Notes under the pieces: model-generated | Database searches by the model: none | Told to the model about the DNA's origin: nothing | The model's input: only the letters and a program-made list of their open reading frames with translations | In this document: positions 12,790 through 23,689 of the stretch, piece by piece | Layout of the letters: each line of letters begins with the position of its first letter | Numbering within the stretch: the stretch's first letter is position 1 | Origin: Hemerocallis citrina | Taxonomy: Eukaryota; Streptophyta; Magnoliopsida; Asparagales; Asphodelaceae | Assembly (NCBI GenBank): GCA_017893485.1 | Contig: CM030366.1 | Location: 204,317,455-204,381,454, forward strand | Length of the DNA stretch: 64,000 nucleotides | Direction: 5' to 3' | Position numbers and translations under genes: made by a program

Positions 12790-13200
12790 TGTTGTACTAA
12801 TTTGGAGGATTTTGGTATGCTAGCAGCATACTTAGTTTCACAGTGAACCCATTTTTTGTTACAAAATCATGCCAAAGATGGCAATCTGCAGGTTACTTTA
12901 ACAGTACCTGAGCTTATATGTTGCTCTACTAATTCTTGAGCCCAACTAAATCTAATACCCAATTGTTGTGCATATCCGGAGGATTTTGGCATACGTACCT
13001 ATAGCATCCTCAGTTCACAGTAAACCCATTTTGGTAAAAAAAACATGCCAAGAAGACAATCAGATGCATGAGATAAGCTTCATTAACAGTAAAAGAAGAT
13101 GAGGATGGCAATCATGCCAAAGATGGCAATCAGGTTACTTTAAAAGTATCTTAAAATGAAAATTTCCATTATCTGAGCATATATGTTTCTTTAACAGTGA
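12790..13200 (-). repeat. Inverted fragment of the 310-bp monomer
   Basis: Monomer sequence appears here in the opposite orientation to the main array (for example AACCCATTTTGG and CAATCAGATGCATG), between module copies at 12330 and 13215. The outer element likewise carries an inverted fragment at 5460-5640. An inverted piece in this position is thus shared by both copies and probably predates their divergence. Confidence 0.75.
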
Positions 13201-13214
13201 CTGTGACCAATTGT

Positions 13215-13510
13215 TCTTAATTGGGCTGTGATTAGAAAGAGACGAGTTGGAGTGGAGATCTGGAAACCCATATAGAGACATCTTGTTCATAATAATTTAT
13301 TATTATTGTTGTTCTTGTCGATCTTGCTGTTGTTGCTGATGTCTCTATGTGTCCGTGTGTTGAAGGGAAAGAAGGGATGAAAGAGAGATGAGGAAAATGC
13401 CGCTATGTTAGCCTGGTGTATCCTCATTCTCTACCATTCCTCTTTCTGGCTTCTATATTTGGTTTCCTTCCACGATGACAATTCCATAAAACTACACTTG
13501 ATATGAGCCC
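13215..13510 (+). repeat. CACTA internal ~300-bp module, inner copy 2
   Basis: Second copy of the module in intron 5. It joins directly to sequence like the leader end (CCTCCGCTCTCTCTCTC followed by GTATAATCTCTTGATTTCCC at about 13533-13580). The array that follows therefore looks like a duplication of the element's own 5' intron start (compare 8745-8870). Confidence 0.75.
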
Positions 13511-13679
13511 TATTCGTCATTTTCGATTTCCCTCCTCCGCTCTCTCTCTCGCTCTCTTCGGTATAATCTCTTGATTTCCCTTATTTTTCAAACTTAGCAT
13601 GTTTTTTCAGATAGATGCATCTTGATTTTCTTAACATGAATGGTTTAGTTGGGATGAAGAATTAATAGAAAAATATATG

Positions 13680-16205
13680 CTTAGATACTGGAAATTTTCA
13701 TGTTCTTTTACTGTTAATGAAGCTGATTTCATGCATCTGATTGTCTTCTTGGCATGTTTTTTTGACCAAAATGGGTTCATTGTGAACTGAGGATGCTATA
13801 GCCACGTATGCCAAAATCCTCCGGATATGCACAACAATTGGGTTTTAGATTTAGTTGGGCTAAAGAATTGGCACAGATAACGGAAATGTTCATTTTAAGA
13901 TACTGTTAAAGTAACCTGCAGATTGTCCTCTTTGGCATGATTTTTTAACCAAAAATGGGTTCACTTCCAAACTAAGTATGCTGCTAGAATTTTCATCTTC
14001 TTTTACTGTTAAAGAAGCTTATTCCATGCATCTGATTGTTATCTTGGCATGTTTTTTTAACCAAAATGGGTTCACTGTGAACTGAGGATGCTATAGCTAC
14101 GTATGCCAAAATCCTCCGGATATGCTGAACAATTGGGTTTTAGATTTAGTTGGGCTGAAGAATTAGTAGAGCAACATATATGCTCAGATAATGGAAATGT
14201 TCATTTCAAGATACTGTTAAAGTAACCTGCAGATTGCCCTCTTTAGCATGATTTTTTAACCAAAAATGAGTTCACTTCCAAACTAAGTATGCTGCTAGAA
14301 TTTTCATCTTCTTTTACCGTTAATGAAGCTTATTTCATGCATCTGATTGTCTTCTTGGCATGGTTTTTTGATATTAAATGGGTTCACTGTGAACTGAGGA
14401 TACTATAGCTGTATGCCAAAATCCTCCGGATATACACAACAATTGGGTTTTAGATTTAGTTGGGCTAAAGAATTGATAGAGCAACATATAAGCTCAGATA
14501 ATGGAAATTTTCATTTTAAGGTACTGTTAAAATAACCTGCAGATTGCCATCTTTGGCATGATTTTTTAACCACAAATGGGTTCACTTCCAAACTAAGTAT
14601 GCTGCTAGAATTTTCATCTTCTTTTACTGTTAATGAAGCTGATTTCATGCATCTGATTATCATCCTGGCATGTTTTTTTAACCAAAATGGGTTCGCTGTG
14701 AACTGAGGATGCGATAGCTACGTATGCCAAAATCCTCCGGATATGCTGAACAATTGGGTTTTAGATTTAGTTGGGCTGAAGAATTAGTAGAGCAACATAT
14801 TTGCTCAGATAATGGAAATGTTCATTTTAAGATACTGTTAAAGTAACCTACAGATTGCCCTCTTTGGCTTGATTTTTTAACCAAAAATGGGTTCACTTCC
14901 AAACTAAGTATGCTGCTAGAATTTTCATCTTCTTTTACTGTTAAAGAAGCTTATTCCATGCATCTGATTGTCATCTTGGCATGTTTTTTTAACCAAAATG
15001 GGTTCACTGTGAACTGAGGATGCTATAGCTACGTATGCCAAAATCCTCCGGATATGCTGAACAATTGGGTTTTAGATTTAGTTGGGCTGAAGAATTAGTA
15101 GAGCAACATATATGCTCAGATAATGGAAATTTTCATTTCAAGATACTGTTAAAGTAACCTGCAGATTGCCCTCTTTGGCATGATTTTTTAACCAAAAATG
15201 GGTTCACTTCCAAACTAAGTATGCTGCTAGAATTTTTATCTTCTTTTACTGTTAATGAAGCTTATTTCATGCATCTGATTGTCTTCTTGGCATGGTTTTT
15301 TGATATTAAATGGGTTCACTGTGAACTGAGGATGCTATAGCTGTATGCCAAAATCCTCCGGATATGCACAACAATTGGGTTTTAGATTTAGTTGGGCTAA
15401 AGAATTGATAGAGCAACATATAAGCTCAGATAATGGAAATTTTCATTTTAAGGTACTGTTAAAGTAACCTGATTGCCATCTTTGGCATGATTTTTTAACC
15501 AGAAATGGGATCACTTCCAAACTGAGTATGCTGCTAGCATCCCCATCTTCTTTCACTGTTAATGAAGCTGATTTCATGCATCTGATTGTCTTCTTGGCAT
15601 GTTTTTTTGATATTAAATGGGTTTACTGTGAATTGAGGCTGCTATAGCTACGTATGCCAAAATCCTCCGGATATGCACAACAATTGGGTTTTAGATTTAG
15701 TTGGGCTAAAGAATTGATAGAGCAACATATAAGCTCAGATAATGGAAATTTTCATTTTAAGGTACTGTTAAAGTAACCTGCAGATTGCCCTCTTTGGCAT
15801 GATTTTTTAACCAAAAATGGGTTCACTACCAAACTGAGTATGCTGCTAGCATAGGCCTCATCTTCTTTCACTGTTAATGAAGCTGATTTCATGCATCTGA
15901 TTGTCTTCTTGGCATGTGTTTTTTATATTAAATGGGTTCACTGTGAACTGAGGATGCTATAGCTACGTATGCCAAAATGGTCCGGATATGCACAACAATT
16001 GGGTTTTAGATTTAGTTGGGCACAAGAATTAGTGGAGCAACATATAAGCTCAGATAATGGAAATTTTCATTTTAAGGTACTATTAAAGTAACCTGTTTGC
16101 CATCTTTGGCATGATTTTTTAACCAAAAATGGGTTCACTTCCAAACTGAGTATGCTGCTAGCATCCCCATCTTCTTTTACTGCTAATGAAGCTTATTTCA
16201 TTAAG
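13680..16205 (+). repeat. ~310-bp tandem array in intron 5 of the inner CACTA
   Basis: GCATCTGATT-type markers start at 13733, 14028, 14339, 14649, 14960, 15271, 15578 and 15893. The period is about 310 bp with one shorter 295-bp unit. Monomers are near identical to those at 8870-10590. The array begins with the same leader-proximal sequence that precedes the first-intron array (compare 8760-8900 with 13565-13700). This suggests the whole array was copied from the first intron into the last, or the reverse. Confidence 0.93.
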
Positions 16206-16259
16206 ATCCAGGATGGCAAATTTTGATTGGGCTGTGATTGGATTGTTCAGTGGCTGTTG

Positions 16260-16984
16260 TCTATGTTCTTAGTTGGGCTGTGATTAGAACGAGAGGGCTC
16301 GAGTGGAGATCTGGAAACCCATATAGAGACATCTTGTTCATAATGATTTATTATTATTGTTTTTCTTGTCGCTCTTGCTGTTGTTGCTCATGTCTCTTTG
16401 TGTTCGTGTGCTGAAGGGAAACAAGGGATGAGAGAGATGAGGAAAATGCCGCTATGTTAGCCTGGTGTATCCAAAGTCTCTACAATTCTTCTTTCTGTTT
16501 CCATTTCTGGCTTCTATATTTGGTTTCCTTCCATGATGATAGTTCCCTAAAAATACACTTGATATGAGCCCTATCTTATTTTTCTTATTTTTCTTATATT
16601 TGGTTTCCGTCCACGATGACAGTTTCATGGATTGTCTGAACAATCCATGAAAGACATGCTTAGATACTGAATTTTCATTTGTTTTACTGTTTTAGGTAGT
16701 GGATATTCCTAATCAAAGGAGAATATAGAGTTTTCAAGTTAGATACTGAATTTTCATTTGTTTTGTTATTTTAGATATATTTAAAAAACAAAATTAAGTA
16801 CCGGATTTTTAGCATTGCAATGTAATTATTTTACCTCTCTATATATCATCAACAATTCCATTTGCAATTGGCACTTTGATCTTATAATTTAAGATACAGT
16901 TAGATTTTTTTGCAAGTTCAAAAAATATGTATATTCTGTATTGTGGTCTACTGTTGAATTAAACTATTATTTTTTTTTTCACAG
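16260..16984 (+). repeat. Module copy 3 and unique end of intron 5
   Basis: A third copy of the ~300-bp module (16260-16570) is followed by about 400 bp of AT-rich sequence with no reading frame. That stretch ends in a T-rich tract and TTCACAG, the acceptor of the last exon. Confidence 0.65.
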
Positions 16985-17459
16985 AGCGGTCGCCCAGATG
17001 AAGAAAATGCTGATGATCAGAACTGAAGCTCCTCGAGGGGTATGAATCTGTGGTCCTCCTTGCTGTTCTTGTGTCCTTGCTGTATGATTGTTCTTATGTC
17101 CTCCTTGCTGTTATGTCAGACTGTTTTTTTTTTGGATGAGAGTTATGTCAGACTGTTACTTTGGGATATTTGTCAGACCTGAGATATTTGGGATGTTCGT
17201 CGGTATATTAATTTGTTAATTATGACTGTTAATTTTGCGGTGAATTTGGTTGTGATTATGACACTGTTAATTAGTTTGTTGAGATATTTGGGATATGACA
17301 CGTGTTAAACTTTATTATTCTTGTGTTTGGTTGTGATTTGTGCATTAATATGAAACAAAATTGGTTGAATCAGTTGTGAATTAGTTTACAGGCTTTGTAA
17401 AAGAAACTGTGAATTGAAATCGAACGGACAACCGGAGAAAGGAATACAAACGGGCATAG

Positions 17460-18025
17460 CTAGACCGGCATTTTATAAAACGCCGGTCTATCTATTGAAT
17501 TAGTTGCAGTGTGCGATATACCGGCGTTCACACAAACGCCGGTGTATGCCGCTAGACACCGGTGTATGCTGTCAGCTGTAACGGTAAAAAGAAACACCGG
17601 CGTTTTATAAAATGCCGGTGTAGTTGGGTTCACCGGCGTTTTTGATCACGCCGGGGCTTGTAAGTAGGGAAAAGCGGACACTCATAAACGCACATACACC
17701 GGCGGTCATAGACTGCCGGTATACGTTCATTCTACACCGGCGTTTCTATAAACGCCGGTGAATTGATGAACACCGGCGGTTTATAGCCGCCGGTGAATGT
17801 CTATTGGGGGTAAAAGACGGCACTCAGAGGCCCCCATATACCGGCGTTTTCTGGCCGCCGGTGTAGGTATCACATTTACCGGCGTCCACTAAAACCGCCG
17901 GTGTAGACCCCTTCCTTTCCGCGACGCTCGCTTCGGCGGCATTTGGACCGGCGCTATTATAAACGCCGGTGAAAGTTTCACCGGCGTAAAAAAATGCCGG
18001 TAAAGACGTCAAAAAACGCCGGGAA
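17460..18025. repeat. Subterminal palindromes, inner CACTA 3' end
   Basis: About ten ACCGGCG...CGCCGGT palindromes lie in 565 bp, for example 17519-17542, 17595-17622, 17737-17760 and 17772-17796. This is the denser of the two subterminal regions and corresponds to 1815-2360 of the outer copy. Confidence 0.88.
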
Positions 18026-18048
18026 ATCGAGTTTCTTTTGTAGTGTAA

Positions 18049-20125
18049 AGTTGACACATCTTGCTATGTTAGAAGAATAGCCATCAGGAACTTTAAGTTC
18101 CAGTAGAACTTTGCAAAACAATTCCAACTCCGATTTTGACATTGAATAGATTGCAGGAGGTAGGAGTACTTTCCCGTTCGGTAATTCCTCTGGGTGCAAC
18201 TCATGTCGGATGCCCATTGACTTCAAATCAAGTCGGCTCTTGAGATTGTCCTTTGTCTTCCGGTCATCTCCCATAACTGTTCCTATACAATTTTCACCAA
18301 TATTTTTTCCGATATGCATCACATCTAAATTATGTCGCAATAAGTTTAATTCCCAATACGGCAACTTGAAGAAAATACTCTTCTTCTTCCATGCACCTAA
18401 ACTCGTCATGTTCTGATCCTCATCTTCGCCACATAGATCGGTCTCCTCACCTTGCTCCGGCCTTGCCCTTTTCTTGCCCTTTTTGCTGACTTGTGGTTCT
18501 TTTCCATATTTGAACTGATGACCATCTACCCGCCTCAAAATATCTGACCCAGAAGAAGCTCCAGGAGCATGTTCCCACTCGTCGGTACCATCAAATGTCG
18601 CTGTCTCTGCCCGAAATATATGTGTGTCAGGCAACCATCTCCTATGACCCATATAGCAAAACTTTCTGCCATTGTACAACCACCTTGAACTAGTTTGGTC
18701 AGCACAACAAGGACATGCATAGCGTCCTTTAGTGCTATATCCAGATAAATTTGCATATGCTGGAAAATCATTTATTGTCCAAGACAACGCAACCCGAAGA
18801 GAAAATGTTTCTTTAGCCACAGCATCATAGGTTGGAACACCCACCCACAATTTCTGAAGTTCATCTATTAACGGCTGTAGGTACACATCTATATCATTTC
18901 CAGGACCTTTCGGTCTAGGAACTATCATGGACAAAATAAATGAGGACTGCTTCATGCATTTCTAAGGCAGCAAATTGTATGGTATTAACACAACAGGCCA
19001 TATGCTGTATGTACTACTCATTTGCCTAAAAGGGTTGAAACCATCACTAGCTAGTCCAAGTCTCACATTTCGAGGATCTTCCGCAAAATCGGGATATCTT
19101 TCATCAAATTTTTTCCAAGATTGAGAATAAGCAGGATGTCTAAGAATCCCATCATTAGTGCGACCTTCAGCATGCCATTTTATATCAGAAGAAGTTTTCG
19201 TAGACATAAAAAATCTTTGTAGCCTAGGAATTAGAGGAAAGTAACGCAGTATTTTGGCAGGCTTCTTTCTCCTACTTCGCTTAGTAGATCCACTGGCTTG
19301 ATTGTCTTGATTTGGTATTTCTATCCATTTTGAAGAACCACATACTTCGCAATTCTCCAGACTTTCCTTACCTCCCGTGAAAAGCATACAGTCATTTGGA
19401 CATGTTGCTATCTTCTCATATCCTAGATCGAAAGAATTTAGGAATTTTTTGATTTTATAGGCTGAGTTTGGAATACATATTTCTAGAAATGCTTCATTCA
19501 ACAGTTCAAGTAGCATACTGAAGGACTTAGCTGACCACCCGTTTAAACATTTAATCTGAAATAGTCTGACAATGAATGAGAATTTAGAGAATTTGGTGCG
19601 ATCGCGGTACAGCGGAGTACTAGCATCTTCAAGCAACTTAGCGAAGGATTCTTGCTGTTTATTATTTTCAGGGGTGGGGTCAGGCATTTCCTCGTCCACT
19701 CCACCACCAATCTGGTTTGTTTCTGTTGACTCATTATGAACTTGGGTTGTTGGATTATTGGTGTGGAAAGAAACATTATGAATCCCCAAGGCGTCTTGCA
19801 ACAAAGCATGCATCTCATCGGGAACACTTAAGTCTTCGTTCACTAAGGGCTCATCTACATTTTCTAATACAACCGGACGAATAGGAGCTGACGTATGATC
19901 CTCTCCATGACAAAACCACCGTGTGTACCCTTGAAGAAAACCGTTGACAACCAAATGTGTATGTACAACGTCACATGTCCTCAAATTACAATTTGTACAC
20001 CGAAGGCATGGACAAAGGATTAGGTTGGGATCACGGGAATATCGTTTGGCAAAGATAATAAAATCTTTAATACCATCACGGTACTCCTTAGATAATCGTG
20101 GTTTACTAATTCAACTTCTATCCAT
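18049..20125 (-). pseudogene. TNP2-type CACTA transposase, 5' half (outer element)
   Basis: Reading starts at ATG 20125-20123 (MDRS) but codon 5 is TGA (20113-20111) where the family has Trp. The frame then runs ISKPRLSKEYRDGI, with Cys-rich CPCLRC (Transpos_assoc-like N-terminus), HAEGRTNDGILRHPA and PRNVRLGLASDGFNPF. Next comes SIWPVVLIPYNLLP, followed by TAG (18964-18962), again at a family Trp. The next part holds the Transposase_21/TNP2 core: GPGNDIDVYLQPLIDEL, WTINDFPAYANLSG, KGRYACPCC, LDVMHIGKNIGENCIG, and finally SSNIARCVNF at the inner-element insertion. The second half resumes at 8225. The two Trp-to-stop changes and the insertion make it non-functional. Synthesis from the internal Met codons would give only fragments. 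Confidence 0.93.
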
Positions 20126-20139
20126 TATAACAATAGTAC

Positions 20140-20600
20140 ACAATCTGAAATTAAAATTTGACATATTAAATAGTATTGACATTAAAGGGCATTTTGTATA
20201 TTTAATTTCACCTTTTTTAAAACCAACCCTAGCTGCAAATAAATAAACGATATAACAATTAACTGTAAAATAAAGAAATCGTGGTTCCAAAAATGTATAA
20301 AAAAACAATTAAATCTTAATACAATCTACTCTATCCACATAATCCTAAATTACCATTGTGGAAATTATCACAACCACCTTAGTGGGATTTTATCGCACAC
20401 CTTGTGTTCGAGTCTAATATCGATTCGACTATAGTCTCCTCTGTATTTGGCTTTCCGTTCAAGGAGATGATGATGGTAAAGGGTATTTGCTGAGGAAGAG
20501 AAATCGGACGAATAACGATGGCGTCGTGCTGTAATTACGGTAATAAGAAGATCGGATGACTCATGAACTATTCTGTTCATGGCTACTAATAATCAGTTAC
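20140..20600 (-). other. Non-coding spacer upstream of TNP2, outer CACTA
   Basis: AT-rich sequence between the TNP2 start and the first-intron array. It probably includes the splice acceptor before the coding exon. No gene was recognised. Confidence 0.5.
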
Positions 20601-20608
20601 TCATCCCA

Positions 20609-20609
20609 A

Positions 20610-20679
<70 letters not shown>

Positions 20680-20691
20680 TTAATAATAATA
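20609..20691. repeat. (AAT)n microsatellite
   Basis: About 27 near-perfect AAT units in the first intron of the outer CACTA. An open frame coding poly-Asn across it is an artefact of the repeat. Confidence 0.95.
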
Positions 20692-20699
20692 AACCTGCA

Positions 20700-22290
20700 C
20701 AAAAGAAACTAATATGGCTACTAATATTGTACAGATTTGGAGGATTTTGGTATACAGCTAGCATAATTAGATGACAATCATATGCATGAATTCAGCATCT
20801 TTGACAGTAAAGGAAAATGAAAATTTCCAGTATATAAGCATATATGTTTCTCTATTAATTCTTCATCCCAACTAAATCATGATGTTTGTGGCTGCAAAAG
20901 AAACCTGCACAAGGTTTGTTCTCACCCAATTCTTGTACAGATTTGGAGGATTTTGGTATACAGCCAGCATCCTCTAGTTGACAGTTAACACATTTTGGGA
21001 ACAAAATCATGCTAAGAAGGCAATCAGATGCATGAATTCCAGCTTCTTTCACAATAAAAGAAAATGAAAATTTCCAGTATATAAGCATATATGTTTCTCT
21101 ATAAATTCTTCATCCCAACTAAACCATTGATGTTTGTGCCTCCTAAAGAAATCTGCACAAGGTTTGTTCCGCCCAATTCTTGTACAGATTTGGAGGATTT
21201 TGGTATACATACAGCATACTTAGTTGACAGTTAACCCATTTTGGTAAAAAAAACATGCTAAGAAGGCAATCAGATGCATGAATTCCAGCTTCTTTCACAG
21301 TAAAAGAAAATGAAAATTTCCAGTATATAAGCATATATGTTTCTCTATAAATTCTTCATCCCAACTAAATCATGATGTTTGTGGCTACAAAAGAAAACTG
21401 CACAAGGTTTGTTCTCACCCAATTCTTGTACAGATTTGGAGGATTTTGGTATATAGCCAGCATCCTCTAGTTGACAGTTAACCCATTTTGGTAAAAAAAT
21501 CATGCTAAGATGACAATAAGATGCATGAATTCGGCATCTTTGATAGTGAAAGAAAATGAAAATTTTCAGTATGTAAGTATATATATTTCTCTATTAATTC
21601 TTCATCCCAAACTAAATCATGATGTTTGTTGCTACAAAAGAAAACTGCACAAGGTTTGTTCTCACCCAATTCTTGTACAGATTTGGAGGATTTTGGTATA
21701 CAGCCAGCATCCTCTAGTTGACAGTTAACACATTTTGGTAAAGAAATCATGCTAAGAAGGCAATCAGATGCATGAATTCCAGCTTCTTTCACAGTAAAAG
21801 AAAATAAAATTTCCAGTATATAAGCATATATGTTTCTCTATAAATTCTTCATCCCAACTAAATCATGATGTTTGTGGCTACAAAAGAAAACTACACAAGG
21901 TTTGTTCTCACCCAATTCTTGTACAGATTTGGAGGATTTTGGTATACAGCCAGCATCCTCTAGTTGACAGTTAACACATTTTGGGAACAAAATCATGCTA
22001 AGAAGGCAATCAGATGCATGAATTCCAGCTTCTTTCACAGTAAAAGAAAATGAAAATTTCCAGTATATAAGCATATATGTTTCTCTATTAATTCTCCATC
22101 CCAACTAAATCATGATGTTTGTGGATACAAAAGAAAACTGCACAAGGTTTGTTCTCACCCAATTCTTGTACAGATTTGGAGGATTTTGGTATACATACAG
22201 CTTACTTAGTTGACAGTGAACCCATTTTGGTAAAAAAAATCATGCTAAGATGCCAGTCAGATGCATGAATTCAGCATCTTTGACAGTGAA
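20700..22290 (-). repeat. ~247-bp tandem array in the first intron of the outer CACTA
   Basis: Monomer markers occur at about 20779, 21025, 21271, 21518, 21765, 22011 and 22258, a period of 246-247 bp. They are the same monomer as at 3290-4905. Arrays therefore occupy both the first and the last introns of the outer element, as in the inner one. Confidence 0.93.
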
Positions 22291-22314
22291 AAGGAGAGAA
22301 ATCAACATTAATTA

Positions 22315-22560
22315 CCGAAGAGAGAGAGGGGGCCGACCAGCGGGGCGACGAGCGGTGGCGTAGGAGATAGAGAGAGAGCGGGGCGACGAGCGGTGGTTTT
22401 CGATCGCAAATTCACCGCGAAATAGAGAGAGGGAGGAGGGAAATCGAATTGGGCTGTCGAAGATGACGAAGGGTCGGAGGCGAAGCGCGCGAAATAGAGA
22501 GAGGGAGGAGGGAAAACGAAGCGGCGAAAATTAGGTTTGGGAATTAGCGAGCGAAATGTT
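22315..22560 (-). promoter_or_regulatory. Leader / untranslated first exon of the outer CACTA
   Basis: This GC-rich block, on the minus strand, contains GATTTCCCTCCTCCCTCTC, repeated stretches CGCTCGTCGCCCCGCT and a donor-like TCTTCG|GTAATT. It matches the inner leader at 8455-8755 and has an internal duplication of about 75 bp. The promoter should lie between it and the subterminal repeats, but no clear TATA box was found. Confidence 0.6.
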
Positions 22561-22584
22561 AGGGTTCGCGGGGATTTATCTCAG

Positions 22585-22835
22585 TTAATTCACCGGCGTT
22601 TGAAGTTACGAACGCCGGTGAATGTATCTATATATTCCCCGGCGTTTGTTATTAAAACGCCGGTGAATAATACCATTCACCGACGTTTACAAATAAAACG
22701 CCGGTGAATATCATGATTCACCGGCGTTTTATAGAGGCCGCCGGTGTATAACCATCCAATCTGACGCCCCATTCCTGATCACTCCCTACCCCGATGCGAA
22801 TGGTAAAACGCCGGAAAATATACGCCGGTAAATTG
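22585..22835. repeat. Subterminal palindromes, outer CACTA right (5') end
   Basis: Four or five CACCGGCGTTT...AAACGCCGGTG palindromes, with some decayed bases (for example CACCGACG at 22679). They correspond to 8250-8445 of the inner element. Confidence 0.85.
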
Positions 22836-22854
22836 CACATATTTTGTAGTGTAC

Positions 22855-23340
22855 TGATTATCCTGTCATACATATATATCAACAGCTAGCAAAGAAAGTA
22901 TTCTAACTAACTTGTACGAGTCACATAATTTAACCCTTAGTGACTAGAAGGAGCTAATATAATCAATTTGGGGCGTCCTTTGACCATAACAATCGTACAC
23001 AATTATATATCTGGCATCAACATAAATGCACAACAAGGAATATTAATCAGTCAAAGTCCAACACTGAACAGTGACTTAACTAATCCAACTCTTCGAGCTT
23101 CTGAACCTCTGATTAAACCACAAAACAAAAGCCTTAAAGCCAACTAGCTAACCCCTAAATTAAAGTTTCTAGGCTAGGAAAGTTACATCCAATTATAATA
23201 TACATGCAAAAAAGAAAGACATGTATAACTATGTAGTATCAATTAATCAATATCTTTGCCTAACTGGCATCCAACCACACTTTGTCTGTATGTAAATATA
23301 TAGTTGAGAATGAAAGTGACTTCCAAAAGGTTGAGTTCAG
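22855..23340. other. Unassigned AT-rich sequence
   Basis: No reading frame, RNA gene or repeat recognised. Confidence 0.5.
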
Positions 23341-23440
23341 GTTTTATTTTATTTTATTTTATTTTATTTTATTTTATTTTATTTCTTTTTTTTCTTCTTC
23401 TTCTTGTTCTTGTTCTCGTCCTTCTTCTTCTTCTTCTTGG
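23341..23440. repeat. (ATTTT)n and (CTT)n microsatellites
   Basis: Around nine ATTTT units are followed by imperfect CTT/TTCTTG repeats. Confidence 0.9.
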
Positions 23441-23689
23441 GATGGAATCTGAAAACGCCATAAATATAATTAATATAAACCGATGGTGAAGATACGCAAA
23501 AATGTACGCATAATTTTCTAGTATTCATTTTTAATTTCATGTTAGTCATGATGTCTTGAATCTCGTTAAAACCTGTGGTCTTGCTGTTGGTGATATAGAT
23601 CGTAATGTCTTCATTCTCAATAATATTAGAGATTGGAAAATAGAAAGAGATGCCCTAATAGTGACCCTAGTACCCAACCGTACACGCAA

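Larger units (their letters stand above)
10832..17026 (+). pseudogene. Transposase_24-type (TNPA-like) gene of the inner CACTA, six exons, one frameshift
   Basis: Exons with GT/AG borders are 10832-11189, 11276-11479, 11573-11665, 11740-11846, 11934-12223 and 16985-17026. The order of motifs matches the plant transposase family Transposase_24 (Ptta/En/Spm). They are LPLSYESWPKV, KKWRDHKSDLKAKFY, WQFFVHYWSS, KRAEVGVASRSKQLVLHTAG, SFALVREEL, FFDATHKSKDGTYASPEA and a C-terminal helix (MTSLKAQVTLLQEQMANLI) that looks like a coiled coil. Exon 4 needs a one-base shift near 11745 to join exon 3 in frame. No ATG is visible at the exon 1 start (it follows an AG acceptor), so translation must begin upstream or the start is lost. 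Intron 5 is 4.8 kb and filled with tandem repeats. In En/Spm the TNPA-type protein binds the subterminal repeats. Confidence 0.85.
8226..18045 (+). mobile_element. Inner CACTA (En/Spm) transposon nested in the outer element
   Basis: The ends are CACTACAACAGATACACG at 8226 and, on the opposite strand, CACTACAAAAGAAACTCG at 18045. They are flanked by the duplication TAA at 8223-8225 and 18046-18048. Joining the flanks with one TAA removed puts the TNP2 reading frame back across the gap (CVNF followed by KEKRL), which confirms the boundaries exactly. It is 9820 bp and reads on the plus strand, opposite to its host element. It contains a 5' leader, a first-intron tandem array, a six-exon Transposase_24 gene and a last-intron array, but no TNP2 gene. 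It therefore depends on transposase from elsewhere. Similar leader, arrays and last exon show it belongs to the same family as the outer copy. Confidence 0.96.
1795..22851 (-). mobile_element. Outer CACTA (En/Spm) DNA transposon, interrupted
   Basis: The ends are CACTACAACACAGAACC at 1795 and, on the opposite strand, CACTACAAAATATGTGC at 22851. Both match the CACTA terminal inverted repeat. The 3-bp target duplication TAC flanks it at 1792-1794 and 22852-22854, the size expected for this superfamily. The genes read on the minus strand, so the promoter end is on the right. It spans 21,057 bp, or about 11.2 kb once the inner element at 8226-18045 is removed. It keeps a TNP2 transposase gene with stops and frameshifts and only two exons of its Transposase_24 gene. 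It also has intronic tandem arrays at 3290-4905 and 20700-22290. Because TNP2 is broken in several places, it should no longer be autonomous. Confidence 0.95.

Noticed and set aside
8226..18045. Tandem arrays considered as a CRISPR-like or centromeric satellite array
   Set aside because: Repeats are 247-310 bp, head to tail, without unique spacers, and lie in introns of a transposon, so a CRISPR is excluded. A centromeric role has no support here.
20556..20774. Open frame with a poly-Asn run
   Set aside because: It is a translation of the (AAT)n microsatellite in a CACTA intron.
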